64,000 nt of DNA, taken from the NCBI GenBank assembly GCA_016185345.1, contig JACPNS010000003.1, forward strand, positions 186,001-250,000, written 5' to 3'. The notes beneath the pieces were generated by a model. The model was given only the letters and a program-made list of their open reading frames with translations. It was not told the origin of the DNA and made no database searches. Position numbers and translations under genes: made by a program. Positions within the stretch are counted from its first letter, which is position 1. Every line of letters begins with the position of its first letter. Positions 45,529-54,670 of the stretch are shown here, one piece after another. This DNA comes from Solirubrobacterales bacterium (GTDB lineage: Bacteria; Actinomycetota; Thermoleophilia; Solirubrobacterales; JACPNS01).

Positions 45529-47016
45529 ATGTTTGATGAACCAGAACGCTTTGCGCCCTGGAAGCGCTTTCTTCTCGGCTCGACGCTGATGATCATCGTC
45601 GCGGCGCTGGCCGCGTCGCTGACAGCTTTCAGCCAGCGCGAGGACGTTGCCAGGAAGATCAAGCAGAACGCGATCAAAGGGAACATCAGCAAATTCCTCG
45701 ACGGCAGTACGGGCGGCCCGCAGACATTGCTGCTGATCGGCTCTGACCGGCGCAAAGGCGACAAGACTTCGTACGGTGCGCGTTCGGACACGATGATGCT
45801 GGTGCGACTGGATCCCAGCAAGAAGACCACGACTGTGCTCTCGATCCCGCGGGATCTGCAGGTGACGATCCCCGGGCGGGGCGTCGCGAAGTTCAACGAA
45901 ACCTATTCGGACGGCGGACCAAAGTTGGTCGTGCAGACGATCAAACAGTCGCTCGGGTTGAAGGTCAATCATGTCGCGGAGGTCGACTTTGGCGGATTCG
46001 CTCAGGCCGTCGACGCGATCGATTGCGTCTATGTGGATGTAGATCGTAAGTATTTCAACAACAATGTGGGCGCTGTCTACGGCAACCAGTTCGCCGCGAT
46101 CAACATCAAGGCCGGCTACCAGAAGCTCTGCGGCTACCGCGCGCTGGACTACGTGCGTTTTCGCCATTTCGACAACGACATCTACCGCGGTGCGCGCCAG
46201 CAGAGTTTCCTGCGTCAGGCCAAGCAACAGGTCGGCGTCACGGAACTCTTCGGGAGCGCGAAGAAGCTGAAGAAGATCATCGCCAACAACATCCGCACCG
46301 ACGACCGGCTCGCCAGCGGCAAGAACCTCCAGCGACTCCTGACGCTCGCCGTCAAGTCTTCCCGCAAGCCGGTCTACCAGGTGCAGTTCGATGACCTTGA
46401 GACGCCGACGATCGGTGGTGCGTCGGTTGTGACCGTGTCCAACCCCGCCCTCAAGAAGGCGGCGCGAACCTTCCTCAAGGGTCCACGCCAGAAGGGCGAC
46501 GTTGCGCCCGAGGCCGGTTCAACTGCAGCTACCAGCGCCCCAAAGAGGAGAAAGGCTGGCGTGCCCGGCCTGCCGGGTTCGATGCGCTACTCCAAGGACG
46601 AGGGCAGGAAGCAGGCTGGACTTGCAACGATCGGCATAAAGCTGCCGGTGTTTTATCCGACGGCGATGGTCAACGGCGCGTCCTACCAGGATCAGGGCAC
46701 CCGGGGATACCGCATGACGACGGCCCGGGGTCAGCGCGTCTCGGCCTACCGCATCGTCGCGAAACTCGCAGGCTCGTTCGGTGACTACTACGGCATCCAG
46801 GGGGTCAACTGGAAGGATCCACCAATCCTCAACAACCCATCCGAGATCCGCCGCATCAAGGGTCGCGACTATGAGCTCTTCTACGAGGGCGGAAAGCTGG
46901 CGATGGTCGCCTTCGAGCGGGAGAGCGCCTCATACTGGGTGTCAAACACTCTGCTGCGCAAGCTGACCGAGAAGCAGATGCTGGCCCTGGCCACCTCGCT
47001 GCGCGTGGGTCGCTAG
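45529..47016 (+). CDS. LytR-CpsA-Psr (LCP) family wall polymer ligase, copy 2
   Basis: A 495-residue tandem paralogue of the preceding gene. The same layout is seen: a helix at about 14-34, LLIGSDRRK, RSDTMMLVRLDPS, SIPRDLQVTIPG, DYVRFRHFDNDIYRGARQQ, and the shared C-terminal part ending in SYWVSNTLLRKLTEKQMLALA. Identity is high across the whole length, so the duplication is fairly recent or maintained by conversion. It starts 41 bases after copy 1 and leads into sugar-nucleotide genes. Confidence 0.92.
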   Translation: MFDEPERFAPWKRFLLGSTLMIIVAALAASLTAFSQREDVARKIKQNAIKGNISKFLDGSTGGPQTLLLIGSDRRKGDKTSYGARSDTMMLVRLDPSKKTTTVLSIPRDLQVTIPGRGVAKFNETYSDGGPKLVVQTIKQSLGLKVNHVAEVDFGGFAQAVDAIDCVYVDVDRKYFNNNVGAVYGNQFAAINIKAGYQKLCGYRALDYVRFRHFDNDIYRGARQQSFLRQAKQQVGVTELFGSAKKLKKIIANNIRTDDRLASGKNLQRLLTLAVKSSRKPVYQVQFDDLETPTIGGASVVTVSNPALKKAARTFLKGPRQKGDVAPEAGSTAATSAPKRRKAGVPGLPGSMRYSKDEGRKQAGLATIGIKLPVFYPTAMVNGASYQDQGTRGYRMTTARGQRVSAYRIVAKLAGSFGDYYGIQGVNWKDPPILNNPSEIRRIKGRDYELFYEGGKLAMVAFERESASYWVSNTLLRKLTEKQMLALATSLRVGR

Positions 47017-47043
47017 CCAAACGGCAGCTACTACCCTTGCGGC

Positions 47044-48396
47044 ATGTCAAATGTGCCTGAAAACAGTGAAAAACCGCCAATCGGCGTAATCGGCGCGGGC
47101 TGGGTCGGTCTTGTAACCGCCTGCTGCTTCGCCGAACTTGGCCACGAAGTCGTGGTCCGCGAAATCGTTCAGGAAAAGGTCGACGTGCTCAGCCGCGGAG
47201 AGCTGATCATGCACGAGCCCGGGCTGCCCGAGTTGCTCAAGAAGAACATCGACCACATGACTTTCACGACCGACATGGGCGAGGTGCTGGGCCGCACCCG
47301 CCTGATGTTCGTCTGCGTCGACACGCCGCCCACGTACTCGGGCGACGCCGATCTCACGCGCGTTCAGCAGGTCGTCCGCGAAGTCGGCGACAGCAGCGAG
47401 CACGCGCTGATCATGAAGAGCACTGTGCCGGTCGGCACGGGCTCGGCGATTCGCCGCGACAAGCACGATCTTGCCTACGTTTCCTGTCCCGAGTTCCTCA
47501 AAGAGGGCACGGCAGTCGACGACTTCATGCGGCCCGACCGCGTCGTGGTCGGCGCGGATGCGGGTGACTGGGCCGGCGATGCCGTCGAAAAGCTTTACCG
47601 GCCGCTCGGCGGGGAGATGGTCCGCACGGACATCGCGTCGGCTGAGATGATCAAGCTCGCCAGCAACGCATTTCTCGCCACGAAGATCAGCTTCATCAAC
47701 GAGATCGCCAACGTCTCCGAAGAGGTCGGCGCTGATGTCACTGAAGTCGCGCGCGGCATGGGTCTCGATACCCGCATCGGACCGAAGTTCCTCCAGGCGG
47801 GTATCGGCTACGGCGGAAGCTGCTTCCCGAAGGACGTCACTGCGCTCAAACAGCTGGCCGGCAACAGCGGATACCACTTCCAACTGCTCAACGCAGTGAT
47901 CGAGGTCAACGAACTGCAGAAGCGCCGCGTGATCGGCAAGCTCAAGAAACATCTCGGCGACTCGCTCGTCGGCAAGAAGATCGCGCTGCTCGGTCTTGCC
48001 TTCAAGCCCAACACCGACGACATGCGCGAGGCCTCCTCGCTCGTGCTCAGCGCTCGGTTGCGCGGAGAGGGCGCGTTGGTCTCGGCGTTCGACCCAGTCG
48101 CCTCCGAGCGCGCGGCAGAGCTGCTGCCGGGCGTTGAGATCGAGGATTCGCCCATGGCCGCGCTTGAAGGCGCTGATGCGGCCGTGATCGTCACAGAATG
48201 GCCACAGTTTGCAGAGCTTGACCTCGCCACAATGCACGACGCGATGAGCACCCCACTGATCATCGACGGCCGCAATCTGCTCGACAGCGACGCCGTGGCC
48301 GCCGCAGGATTCGCATACGAAGGTGTCGGACGCCCGTCTGTCGGCACACTCAAAGATGCGCAGGCGCCCGCCGTCGCCAGCGCGGCCGCGGAATAG
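47044..48396 (+). CDS. UDP-glucose/GDP-mannose 6-dehydrogenase family protein
   Basis: A 450-residue NAD-dependent sugar-nucleotide dehydrogenase. The N-terminal GVIGAGWVGLVTACCFAELGH binds NAD, the catalytic cysteine is Cys260 in YGGSCFPKD, and GLAFKPNTDDMREASS binds the UDP-sugar. It probably makes UDP-glucuronic acid for wall or capsular polymer. It is part of an operon with LCP ligases and nucleotidyltransferases. Confidence 0.92.
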   Translation: MSNVPENSEKPPIGVIGAGWVGLVTACCFAELGHEVVVREIVQEKVDVLSRGELIMHEPGLPELLKKNIDHMTFTTDMGEVLGRTRLMFVCVDTPPTYSGDADLTRVQQVVREVGDSSEHALIMKSTVPVGTGSAIRRDKHDLAYVSCPEFLKEGTAVDDFMRPDRVVVGADAGDWAGDAVEKLYRPLGGEMVRTDIASAEMIKLASNAFLATKISFINEIANVSEEVGADVTEVARGMGLDTRIGPKFLQAGIGYGGSCFPKDVTALKQLAGNSGYHFQLLNAVIEVNELQKRRVIGKLKKHLGDSLVGKKIALLGLAFKPNTDDMREASSLVLSARLRGEGALVSAFDPVASERAAELLPGVEIEDSPMAALEGADAAVIVTEWPQFAELDLATMHDAMSTPLIIDGRNLLDSDAVAAAGFAYEGVGRPSVGTLKDAQAPAVASAAAE

Positions 48397-48405
48397 GTAG
48401 AGCCC

Positions 48406-49497
48406 TTGCAGGCGGTAATCCTGTCTGGTGGCCAGGGCACGCGCCTGCGTCCGTTGACCACCACGATGCCCAAGCCGGCCGTCCCGATGGTCAACCGGCC
48501 GATGCTCTGGTACATGATCGACTGGCTGCGTCTGCATGGCGTCGAAGAAGTCGTGATGTCGATGGGTTATAAGGGCGATGGCCTGCGCGCTGCGCTCGAT
48601 GCTGCCGGGCACAAGGGTGTGTCGATCACATACGTCGAGGAGCCCGAGCCGCTCGGCACTGCCGGCGCAATCAAGTTTGCCGAGCAGCACCTCGACGAAC
48701 GTTTTCTCGTCCTGAATGGCGACACGCTCGCCGACTACGACCTCTCTGCCGAGATCGCCCAGCATGAGCAAACCGGCGCGCGCGCCACGCTTGCGCTCGT
48801 TCCGGTCGAGGACCCTACTGCCTACGGCGTGGTCTTGACCGACGAGCAAATGCGAGTAAAAGCATTTCTTGAGAAGCCCGACGCAGAGGACGCCCCGCCC
48901 GATCCGCGTATCAACGCCGGCGCCTATGTGCTCGAGCGAGACGTGCTGGAGATGATCCCCGCCGGTGAGAACCGCTCCTTCGAGCACGACGTCTTCCCGC
49001 AGCTTGTGGGCGACGGCATCTATGCCTATAACGCAGACGGTTACTGGCTCGACCTCGGCACGCCCGAGCGTTACGTCGAAGCCACGCGAGACTTGCTCAG
49101 CGGCAAAGTGCACTCGTATCTCGATGCGCTGCGCGACCCCGATGGCAACGTGATCCCCGAGGGCACTGAGCTGACGAACGTGTCGCTGCACGCCCCGGTC
49201 GTGATCGGCGAAGACGTCACCGTCGGACCGGGCTCAAGGCTTGGCCCCGACACCGTGATCGGCAACGGCGCGGGTATCGCAGCCGACTGCCGCGTCGAGC
49301 GCTCGGTCGTGATGGAGAGCTCGCGCATCGCCGCAGGCGCAAGCATTGAAGATTCGATCATCGGCCCGTCGGTTGTTGTTGGATACGGCGCGAGCGTCCT
49401 TGCCGAGAGTGTGATCGGCGAAGGCGCATACATCGATCCCGGCGCGACGGTAGGAAACGGTGCCCGCGTCGAGGCAGGCGAAGGGATCGCGGCATGA
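48406..49497 (+). CDS. NDP-sugar pyrophosphorylase with beta-helix domain, copy 1
   Basis: A 363-residue nucleotidyltransferase. QAVILSGGQGTRLRPLTTTMPKPAVPMVNRP is the nucleotide-binding start (residues 2-32), EKP is at the sugar site, and the C-terminal 110 residues are hexapeptide repeats (VVIGEDVTVGPGSRLGPDTVI). It activates glucose-1-P or mannose-1-P with an NTP. The start is TTG at 48406. It overlaps the isomerase gene by 4 bases. Since the next gene can supply mannose-6-P, GDP-mannose synthesis is possible. Confidence 0.88.
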   Translation: MQAVILSGGQGTRLRPLTTTMPKPAVPMVNRPMLWYMIDWLRLHGVEEVVMSMGYKGDGLRAALDAAGHKGVSITYVEEPEPLGTAGAIKFAEQHLDERFLVLNGDTLADYDLSAEIAQHEQTGARATLALVPVEDPTAYGVVLTDEQMRVKAFLEKPDAEDAPPDPRINAGAYVLERDVLEMIPAGENRSFEHDVFPQLVGDGIYAYNADGYWLDLGTPERYVEATRDLLSGKVHSYLDALRDPDGNVIPEGTELTNVSLHAPVVIGEDVTVGPGSRLGPDTVIGNGAGIAADCRVERSVVMESSRIAAGASIEDSIIGPSVVVGYGASVLAESVIGEGAYIDPGATVGNGARVEAGEGIAA

Positions 49498-50558
49498 GCG
49501 AGAACGCGCTCGATCCATCTGGCATCGCCGCCGTCGACAAGTCCGGTTTGCTCGACGACATCATCGCGATCCCCGACCACATCTCCGACGCCATGTGGCG
49601 TGCCGAGAGCGCGATGCTCGAACCCGGCAGCGCGAACTCGCTCGTCGTCTGCGGCATGGGCGGATCGGCGATCGGCGCGGACCTCGCCGCTGCAGTGATC
49701 GGCGATTCAGCCACCAAGCCGATCTTCTCCAACCGCAGCTACGACCTGCCCTCCTGGGTTGGCGAAGGCGATGCGGTCGTCCTCTCTACCTACTCGGGTT
49801 CAACCGAAGAAACACTTTCCTGCTTTGAGCAGGCCCGCAGCTCCGGAGCAAAGCTCTACGTGATCAGCTCTGGCGGCCCGATCTCAGAGACCGCGCACGC
49901 CGAGGGCATCCCGCTGATCGGCTTGCCCGGAATTTTCCAGCCGCGAGCGGCCGTCGCATACGGCGTCGTCGCCGTGATCGAGATCGCGATCGCCAACGGC
50001 ATCGCTCCGGTCGGCATCCGTAAGGACCTCGAGGCCGCCGCCGAGCTGATGCGCGGACTGACCAGCGAGTGGGGCGCAGACTCGGAGGAGTCTCGGCCCA
50101 AGCAGCTCGCCCGCGAAGCCTTCGGGCGCCTGCCGATCGTCTACGGCGCGGGCCTCACCGACCCGGTCGCGTATCGCTGGAAGTGCCAGATCAACGAGAA
50201 CGCAAAGCGTCCCGCCTGGAACGCCGCGCTCTCGGAGGCAAATCACAACGAGATCTGTGGCTGGGAAGGCGCTGGCGAGTCCGGCCAGAACGCCGCCTGG
50301 CTGCTTGCCGATTCTGATCAGAACGAGCGCATCGCCGAGCGCATCCGCATCACCTCTGAAATCGCCAGCAGCCATGGTGCCCGCGCCGAGATCATCCAGA
50401 GCTCAGGCGAGTCCCGCGCCGAGCGGCTCTTCTCGCTCGTGCTGCTCGGTGATCTGATGTCCTTCTACCTCGCCGTACTGCACGGCGTCGATCCGACGCC
50501 CGTGCCGCTGATCGAGAACCTCAAAGACCAGCTCGGCCGCCCGACGACCGCGGGCTGA
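49494..50558 (+). CDS. Bifunctional phosphoglucose/phosphomannose isomerase
   Basis: A 354-residue SIS-domain isomerase. VVCGMGGSAIGADL and VVLSTYSGSTEETLS form the phosphosugar site, and NHNEICGW carries the active-site Glu/His seen in archaeal and actinobacterial bifunctional PGI/PMI. It links fructose-6-P with glucose-6-P and mannose-6-P to feed the neighbouring pyrophosphorylases. ATGA overlap with the upstream gene. Confidence 0.9.
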   Translation: MSENALDPSGIAAVDKSGLLDDIIAIPDHISDAMWRAESAMLEPGSANSLVVCGMGGSAIGADLAAAVIGDSATKPIFSNRSYDLPSWVGEGDAVVLSTYSGSTEETLSCFEQARSSGAKLYVISSGGPISETAHAEGIPLIGLPGIFQPRAAVAYGVVAVIEIAIANGIAPVGIRKDLEAAAELMRGLTSEWGADSEESRPKQLAREAFGRLPIVYGAGLTDPVAYRWKCQINENAKRPAWNAALSEANHNEICGWEGAGESGQNAAWLLADSDQNERIAERIRITSEIASSHGARAEIIQSSGESRAERLFSLVLLGDLMSFYLAVLHGVDPTPVPLIENLKDQLGRPTTAG

Positions 50559-50570
50559 GCAGCCGCTCTG

Positions 50571-51845
50571 ATGGCCGCGGCAATCGAAATCGCCGATCCC
50601 GCACTGGCCGACGCAGGAGTTCTGCGCGTCGAATGGGCGGGCAACGAGATGGCCGTCCTGGCGCGCATCACCGAGCGTTTTGAGCGCGAGAAGCCGTTGG
50701 CCGGAACTCGCGTGGCAGCATGCCTCCACATCACCGCCGAGACCGCCAATCTCGTCCGCGCGCTGATCGCGGGTGGGGCAGAGGTCGCACTCTGCGCAAG
50801 CAATCCGCTCTCGACGCAGGACGAAGTCGCCGCCGCGCTGGCCGAGCGCTACGACGCGAAGGTCTTCGCGGTGCACGGCGAGGACGCCGCCGCCTATCTG
50901 CGCCACATCGATGCTGTCTGCGACATCGCGCCGCAGATCACGCTCGACGATGGCGCCGACGTGATCGGCGCGCTGCATGGCCCGCGCAAGGAACTTCTCG
51001 GCGACGTCATCGGCGGAACCGAAGAGACGACGACCGGCGTGATCCGCCTGAAAGCGCTGGAGCGCGAAGGCAGCCTCGCGTACCCAGTGATCGCAGTCAA
51101 TGAAGCCGAGACCCAGCACCTGTTTGACACTCGCTACGGCACCGGCCAGTCCACGCTCGACGGAATCATGCGCGCAACCAACCTGCTGATCGCCGGGCGC
51201 GTGGTCGTGGTGATCGGCTACGGCTCCTGCGGGCGCGGCGTGGCCGAACGCGCGAAGGGCCTCGGGGCCAACGTGATCGTCTGCGAGGTCGATCCGCTGC
51301 GCGCGCTCGAGGCCGTGATGGACGGCTTCACAGTGCTCCAGGGGATCGAAGCCGCAGCGCGAGCCGACGTGATCGTCACCGTGACGGGAAACCGCGACGC
51401 CGTCGCGGGCGAGCTGTTCGACGTGATGGGCGACGGCACGATCGTCTGTAACGCCGGCCACTTCGACATCGAGGTGAACAAAGGCGACCTCGGATCGCGC
51501 GCCGTCGCTCGCGCCGAAGTCCGACCGTTGGTTGAACGATTCACGATGGCGGACGGCCGCAGGATCTATCTGCTTGCCGAGGGCCGCCTCGTGAATCTTT
51601 CGGCCGCTGAAGGTCACCCGGCGGCGGTGATGGACATGAGCTTTGCCAACCAGGCGCTTTCGGTCGAGCATCTCGTGAAGAACGGCGCGGGGCTCGCGCC
51701 GCGCATCTATCCCGTTCCACCGGCGATCGACAAGACGATCGCCCGCCTCAAACTCGAGTCACTGCGCGTGACGATCGACGAGCTGACCGAAGCGCAGAAG
51801 AACTACCTCACATCTTGGGACCAACTGAAAGGATCTGACCTATGA
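50571..51845 (+). CDS. ahcY: Adenosylhomocysteinase
   Basis: A 424-residue NAD-dependent SAH hydrolase of the shorter archaeal/thermophile type. CLHITAETANLVRALIAGGAEVALCASNPLSTQD, TTTGVIRLKAL and the NAD loop VIGYGSCGRGVAERAKGLGA are clear. It removes S-adenosylhomocysteine after methyl transfer. It lies 12 bases after the isomerase gene and overlaps the next pyrophosphorylase by 4, an odd place for a SAM-cycle enzyme unless sugar methylation goes with this pathway. Confidence 0.93.
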   Translation: MAAAIEIADPALADAGVLRVEWAGNEMAVLARITERFEREKPLAGTRVAACLHITAETANLVRALIAGGAEVALCASNPLSTQDEVAAALAERYDAKVFAVHGEDAAAYLRHIDAVCDIAPQITLDDGADVIGALHGPRKELLGDVIGGTEETTTGVIRLKALEREGSLAYPVIAVNEAETQHLFDTRYGTGQSTLDGIMRATNLLIAGRVVVVIGYGSCGRGVAERAKGLGANVIVCEVDPLRALEAVMDGFTVLQGIEAAARADVIVTVTGNRDAVAGELFDVMGDGTIVCNAGHFDIEVNKGDLGSRAVARAEVRPLVERFTMADGRRIYLLAEGRLVNLSAAEGHPAAVMDMSFANQALSVEHLVKNGAGLAPRIYPVPPAIDKTIARLKLESLRVTIDELTEAQKNYLTSWDQLKGSDL

Positions 51846-52855
51846 AAGCAATGGTTCTCGCGGCCGGACTCGGCACGCGACTGAAGCCGATCACCTTCGG
51901 AATTCCGAAACCGATGGTCCCGGTCATCGATCGCCCCTGCATGGCCCACCTGCTGGCGCTCGTTCAAAGGCACGGCTTCACCGATGCCGTCGCAAACCTC
52001 CACTACTTCCCCGACACGATCCGCGACTACTTCGGCGACGGCTCGGCGTTCGGCGTGAACCTCGAATACAACTTTGAGCAAGAGTTGCTCGGAACTGCCG
52101 GTGGCGTCCGCGCAGTCGCCGACTCTCTTACCAAGGGTGGCGAGCCGTTCCTGATTATCAGCGGCGACGCCCTGACCGATGCTGACCTGACAAAGCTCGT
52201 CGAGCGCCACAAAAGCTCCGGTGGCGTCGCGACGCTGACCGTCAAGCGCGTGGCCGACACACGTGAGTACGGGGTCGTGCTGCACGACGAGGCAGGCCGA
52301 GTCACCGGCTTTCAGGAGAAGCCCGAGCCAAAAGACGCATTGAGCGACCTCGGCAACTGCGGCATTTACGTCTTCAGCCCCGAGATTTTCGACTACTTCC
52401 CCGAGTCGGCGTTTGTCGACTGGGCACAGGACGTCTTCCCGGTGCTCCTCGAGAAAAACGTGCCGTTCCACATCCATGAGATCGACGAGTACTGGAACGA
52501 CGTCGGTTCGCTGCGCGAGCTGCGCGAGGGTACCTTCGACGCGTTGACGGGCGCCCTGGACCTCGGTATCGAAGGCACTGGCGGCAGCGAGGGAATTCAC
52601 AGCTCCACAGCGGGCGCGCTCGACAACGCCGAGCTGGTCGAGGGGCCGGTCTGGATTGGACGGAACGTCTCGATTGGTGACGGCGTCAAGCTTCAGGGTC
52701 CGCTCGTAATTGGCGATAGTTCAACTATTGGTTCTGGCGCCGCAGTGCGTGACACGATTGTTTTTCCGGGCGGCGAGATTCCGGCGCAGACAATCGCGAT
52801 CGGTGCGATTCTGGGGCAGGGTGACGTTGCTGCCAATCTGCGTCAACTCGGCTGA
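51842..52855 (+). CDS. NDP-sugar pyrophosphorylase with beta-helix end, copy 2
   Basis: A 337-residue nucleotidyltransferase, MKAMVLAAGLGTRLKPITFGIPKPMVPV at the start, LLGTAGGVRAV and ISGDALTDADL at the active site, FQEKPEP at the sugar site, and a short hexapeptide end (GPVWIGRNVSIGDGVKLQG). It is only distantly like copy 1, so the two probably make different activated sugars. It closes the seven-gene polysaccharide operon. Confidence 0.88.
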   Translation: MKAMVLAAGLGTRLKPITFGIPKPMVPVIDRPCMAHLLALVQRHGFTDAVANLHYFPDTIRDYFGDGSAFGVNLEYNFEQELLGTAGGVRAVADSLTKGGEPFLIISGDALTDADLTKLVERHKSSGGVATLTVKRVADTREYGVVLHDEAGRVTGFQEKPEPKDALSDLGNCGIYVFSPEIFDYFPESAFVDWAQDVFPVLLEKNVPFHIHEIDEYWNDVGSLRELREGTFDALTGALDLGIEGTGGSEGIHSSTAGALDNAELVEGPVWIGRNVSIGDGVKLQGPLVIGDSSTIGSGAAVRDTIVFPGGEIPAQTIAIGAILGQGDVAANLRQLG

Positions 52856-52866
52856 CTGGCCAGTAC

Positions 52867-52885
52867 TCGCCTGCTCGACAGGCGA
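52867..52885 (+). terminator. Small stem-loop after the polysaccharide operon
   Basis: TCGCCTG and CAGGCGA with a 5-base loop, 12 bases after the last stop of the operon. No T-run, so weak evidence. Confidence 0.35.
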
Positions 52886-52921
52886 TGGCGAATGCATACG
52901 TTTATCTAGAAAGGTTTCCCC

Positions 52922-53254
52922 TTGCGCAAGAAAATCGCTCTTTTAGCTCTCGTCTCATCGTTTGCAGTCGCGTTGGTCGCGGTTCCAGCAGCAAGCGCTG
53001 CATACATCTACGTGACCGTCAGCTATCAAGCCACAAACCTCTGCCGCACGGCGCCGGATGTCGTCACCTACAAGCTCAAGTTCAAGGCGAAGATCAAGCG
53101 AAGCGGTGGTGAGAAGCCTGAGAAGGTTCGCGTCGGCTATCGGGAGCACACGGTTGAAGTCAAGTCTTCCAAGCCAAAGATTTCCAGCCCCGACACGATT
53201 CCGATCGTCGCGCAGATGAATGCGAATCCGACGATCTTCCCATACTGCCAGTAG
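52922..53254 (+). CDS. Small secreted protein
   Basis: A 110-residue protein with a signal peptide (MRKKIALLALVSSFAVALVAVPAASA, cleaved near residue 26) and an 84-residue mature part containing two Cys and a basic stretch. The TTG at 52922 has AAAGG 9 bases upstream. I do not recognise a family. It is followed 8 bases later by a secreted peptidase-like gene. Confidence 0.72.
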   Translation: MRKKIALLALVSSFAVALVAVPAASAAYIYVTVSYQATNLCRTAPDVVTYKLKFKAKIKRSGGEKPEKVRVGYREHTVEVKSSKPKISSPDTIPIVAQMNANPTIFPYCQ

Positions 53255-53262
53255 ATCCACCT

Positions 53263-54321
53263 GTGTTGATTCTCAAGACTGCCCTCCTCAGTGTCGCCGC
53301 GCTGTGCGCGGCCGCACTGATGGCCGGGCCGGCGTTGGCGATTGAGCCAGCTGGCACGGTTGATCTCACAAAGGTCAGGGCCAAGGGCCCGGTCAAGGAC
53401 GCAATCCTCGACAAGGCTCCGAAGGTCGCTGGCATCGCCAAGGTGACTGCACGAGCCTCCTATGTCGATTCGGCCGGGAGAAACATCACGATCGATTCAA
53501 CGGTCCCGAGCGCGGACCTCGACGCCGTCGCCGCGGTCCTGAACTCGACCTACCACGGCGCGGAGGTCACAGAACTGATCGTGCATGTGGTCCGGCTCTC
53601 GGAGATTCCCACGATCTGCGGCAGCCCACAGGCGCTCGCGTGTTATCTGCCCGCCGACCCGACGCGCAACGGTAAGGGCCAGCTCTGGTTCGCGGCCGAC
53701 GACCCCGATTGGAAGCACTCGCTGGTCCACGAGTACGGACATCACATGGACAACCAGCTGCTCAACATTGCTCATCTGAGTGACTTCAAGCTCGATGCCG
53801 GATGCGGAATCGACTCCGACGGTTCGCGCGGCTGGTTCTTCGTGCGCGTGATCAACAGCAGTCTCTCGCAAAAATTCGGCTGCAGGACCGACAGATGGGA
53901 GAACCTGCTCCCTGAGCTCTTCGCCGAGGATTTCGTCGTTCTGAACGGAATTATCAGCTGGCAGCTGACCTCGGCGTCCCCGCCAAGCAGCGGCGCTCTG
54001 AAGGCGATGAAGTTCGACATTGATCGCGGCCTCAAGCTCGCACAGATCAAGTTGATGAAGACGATCAAGCGCAATCGCACCTACACGAAAACCGTCACCA
54101 CGCCCAACATCAGCTTCCTATATGTCTATGTCAGCGGAGCCAAGGGCCGCGACTTCGACATCTGGGTCTATCCGCGCGGAACGAGCAAGCTCTGGTCAAA
54201 GGCCGCGACAAGGGGCCGCACCGAGAGTTACTTCGACTTCATCGACGTCGGCAAGTGGGACATCAGGGTCTCGGCGCGCGGCAAGACCGGCAAGGCCAAG
54301 ATCCGCATCGAACTCCTCTAG
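53263..54321 (+). CDS. Secreted putative zinc metallopeptidase
   Basis: A 352-residue exported protein. A signal peptide covers residues 1-26 (cleavage near ALA). HEYGH at 156-160 gives an HExxH zinc site with Glu157 as base, and LLPELFAEDF (about 214-223) offers Glu218 or Glu222 as third ligand, as in gluzincins. The C-terminal 80 residues (LYVYVSGAKGRDFDIWVYPRG, WDIRVSARGKTGKAKI) resemble a PPC/jelly-roll beta-domain. The start is GTG at 53263. No named peptidase family is obvious. It overlaps the stop of the opposite gene through a shared CTAG. Confidence 0.7.
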   Translation: MLILKTALLSVAALCAAALMAGPALAIEPAGTVDLTKVRAKGPVKDAILDKAPKVAGIAKVTARASYVDSAGRNITIDSTVPSADLDAVAAVLNSTYHGAEVTELIVHVVRLSEIPTICGSPQALACYLPADPTRNGKGQLWFAADDPDWKHSLVHEYGHHMDNQLLNIAHLSDFKLDAGCGIDSDGSRGWFFVRVINSSLSQKFGCRTDRWENLLPELFAEDFVVLNGIISWQLTSASPPSSGALKAMKFDIDRGLKLAQIKLMKTIKRNRTYTKTVTTPNISFLYVYVSGAKGRDFDIWVYPRGTSKLWSKAATRGRTESYFDFIDVGKWDIRVSARGKTGKAKIRIELL

Positions 54322-54611
54322 TCGTTGGCGAGAAAGCGAACGGCGAGAATCTTCGCTCTCGAGTGGTCGATCGTTGTCGCGCCATCGGGGTCAACGAGCT
54401 CCTGATGCTCAACGAGATAGTCGACCTCGATCCGCAGGCCTTCATCGATCTCGCTGATTGCTGAATCACGAAGCTCGCCGGTCAGCTCGTACGCATTGGG
54501 CTTGTGGTGATCGTCGGGCTCGATGTTGACGAGCAGATGCTTCTCTTCATCGCCCGAGTCCCAGTAGAACATCACCACGCCAGTGGCTGTAACGGTTTCG
54601 CCGATGTCCAT
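54318..54611 (-). CDS. Hypothetical protein
   Basis: A 97-residue acidic protein (MDIGETVTATGVVMFYWDSG) with alternating beta-type and charged segments and a fairly regular composition, so coding is plausible. No family recognised. Its stop shares CTAG with the stop of the convergent peptidase gene, and its start diverges from comF. Confidence 0.6.
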   Translation of the reverse strand: MDIGETVTATGVVMFYWDSGDEEKHLLVNIEPDDHHKPNAYELTGELRDSAISEIDEGLRIEVDYLVEHQELVDPDGATTIDHSRAKILAVRFLAND

Positions 54612-54670
54612 TGGTCGAATTCTTACATTTCGGTCTTGTAGCGTGACTCGCTCGCGGTCATGCTCTCCAG

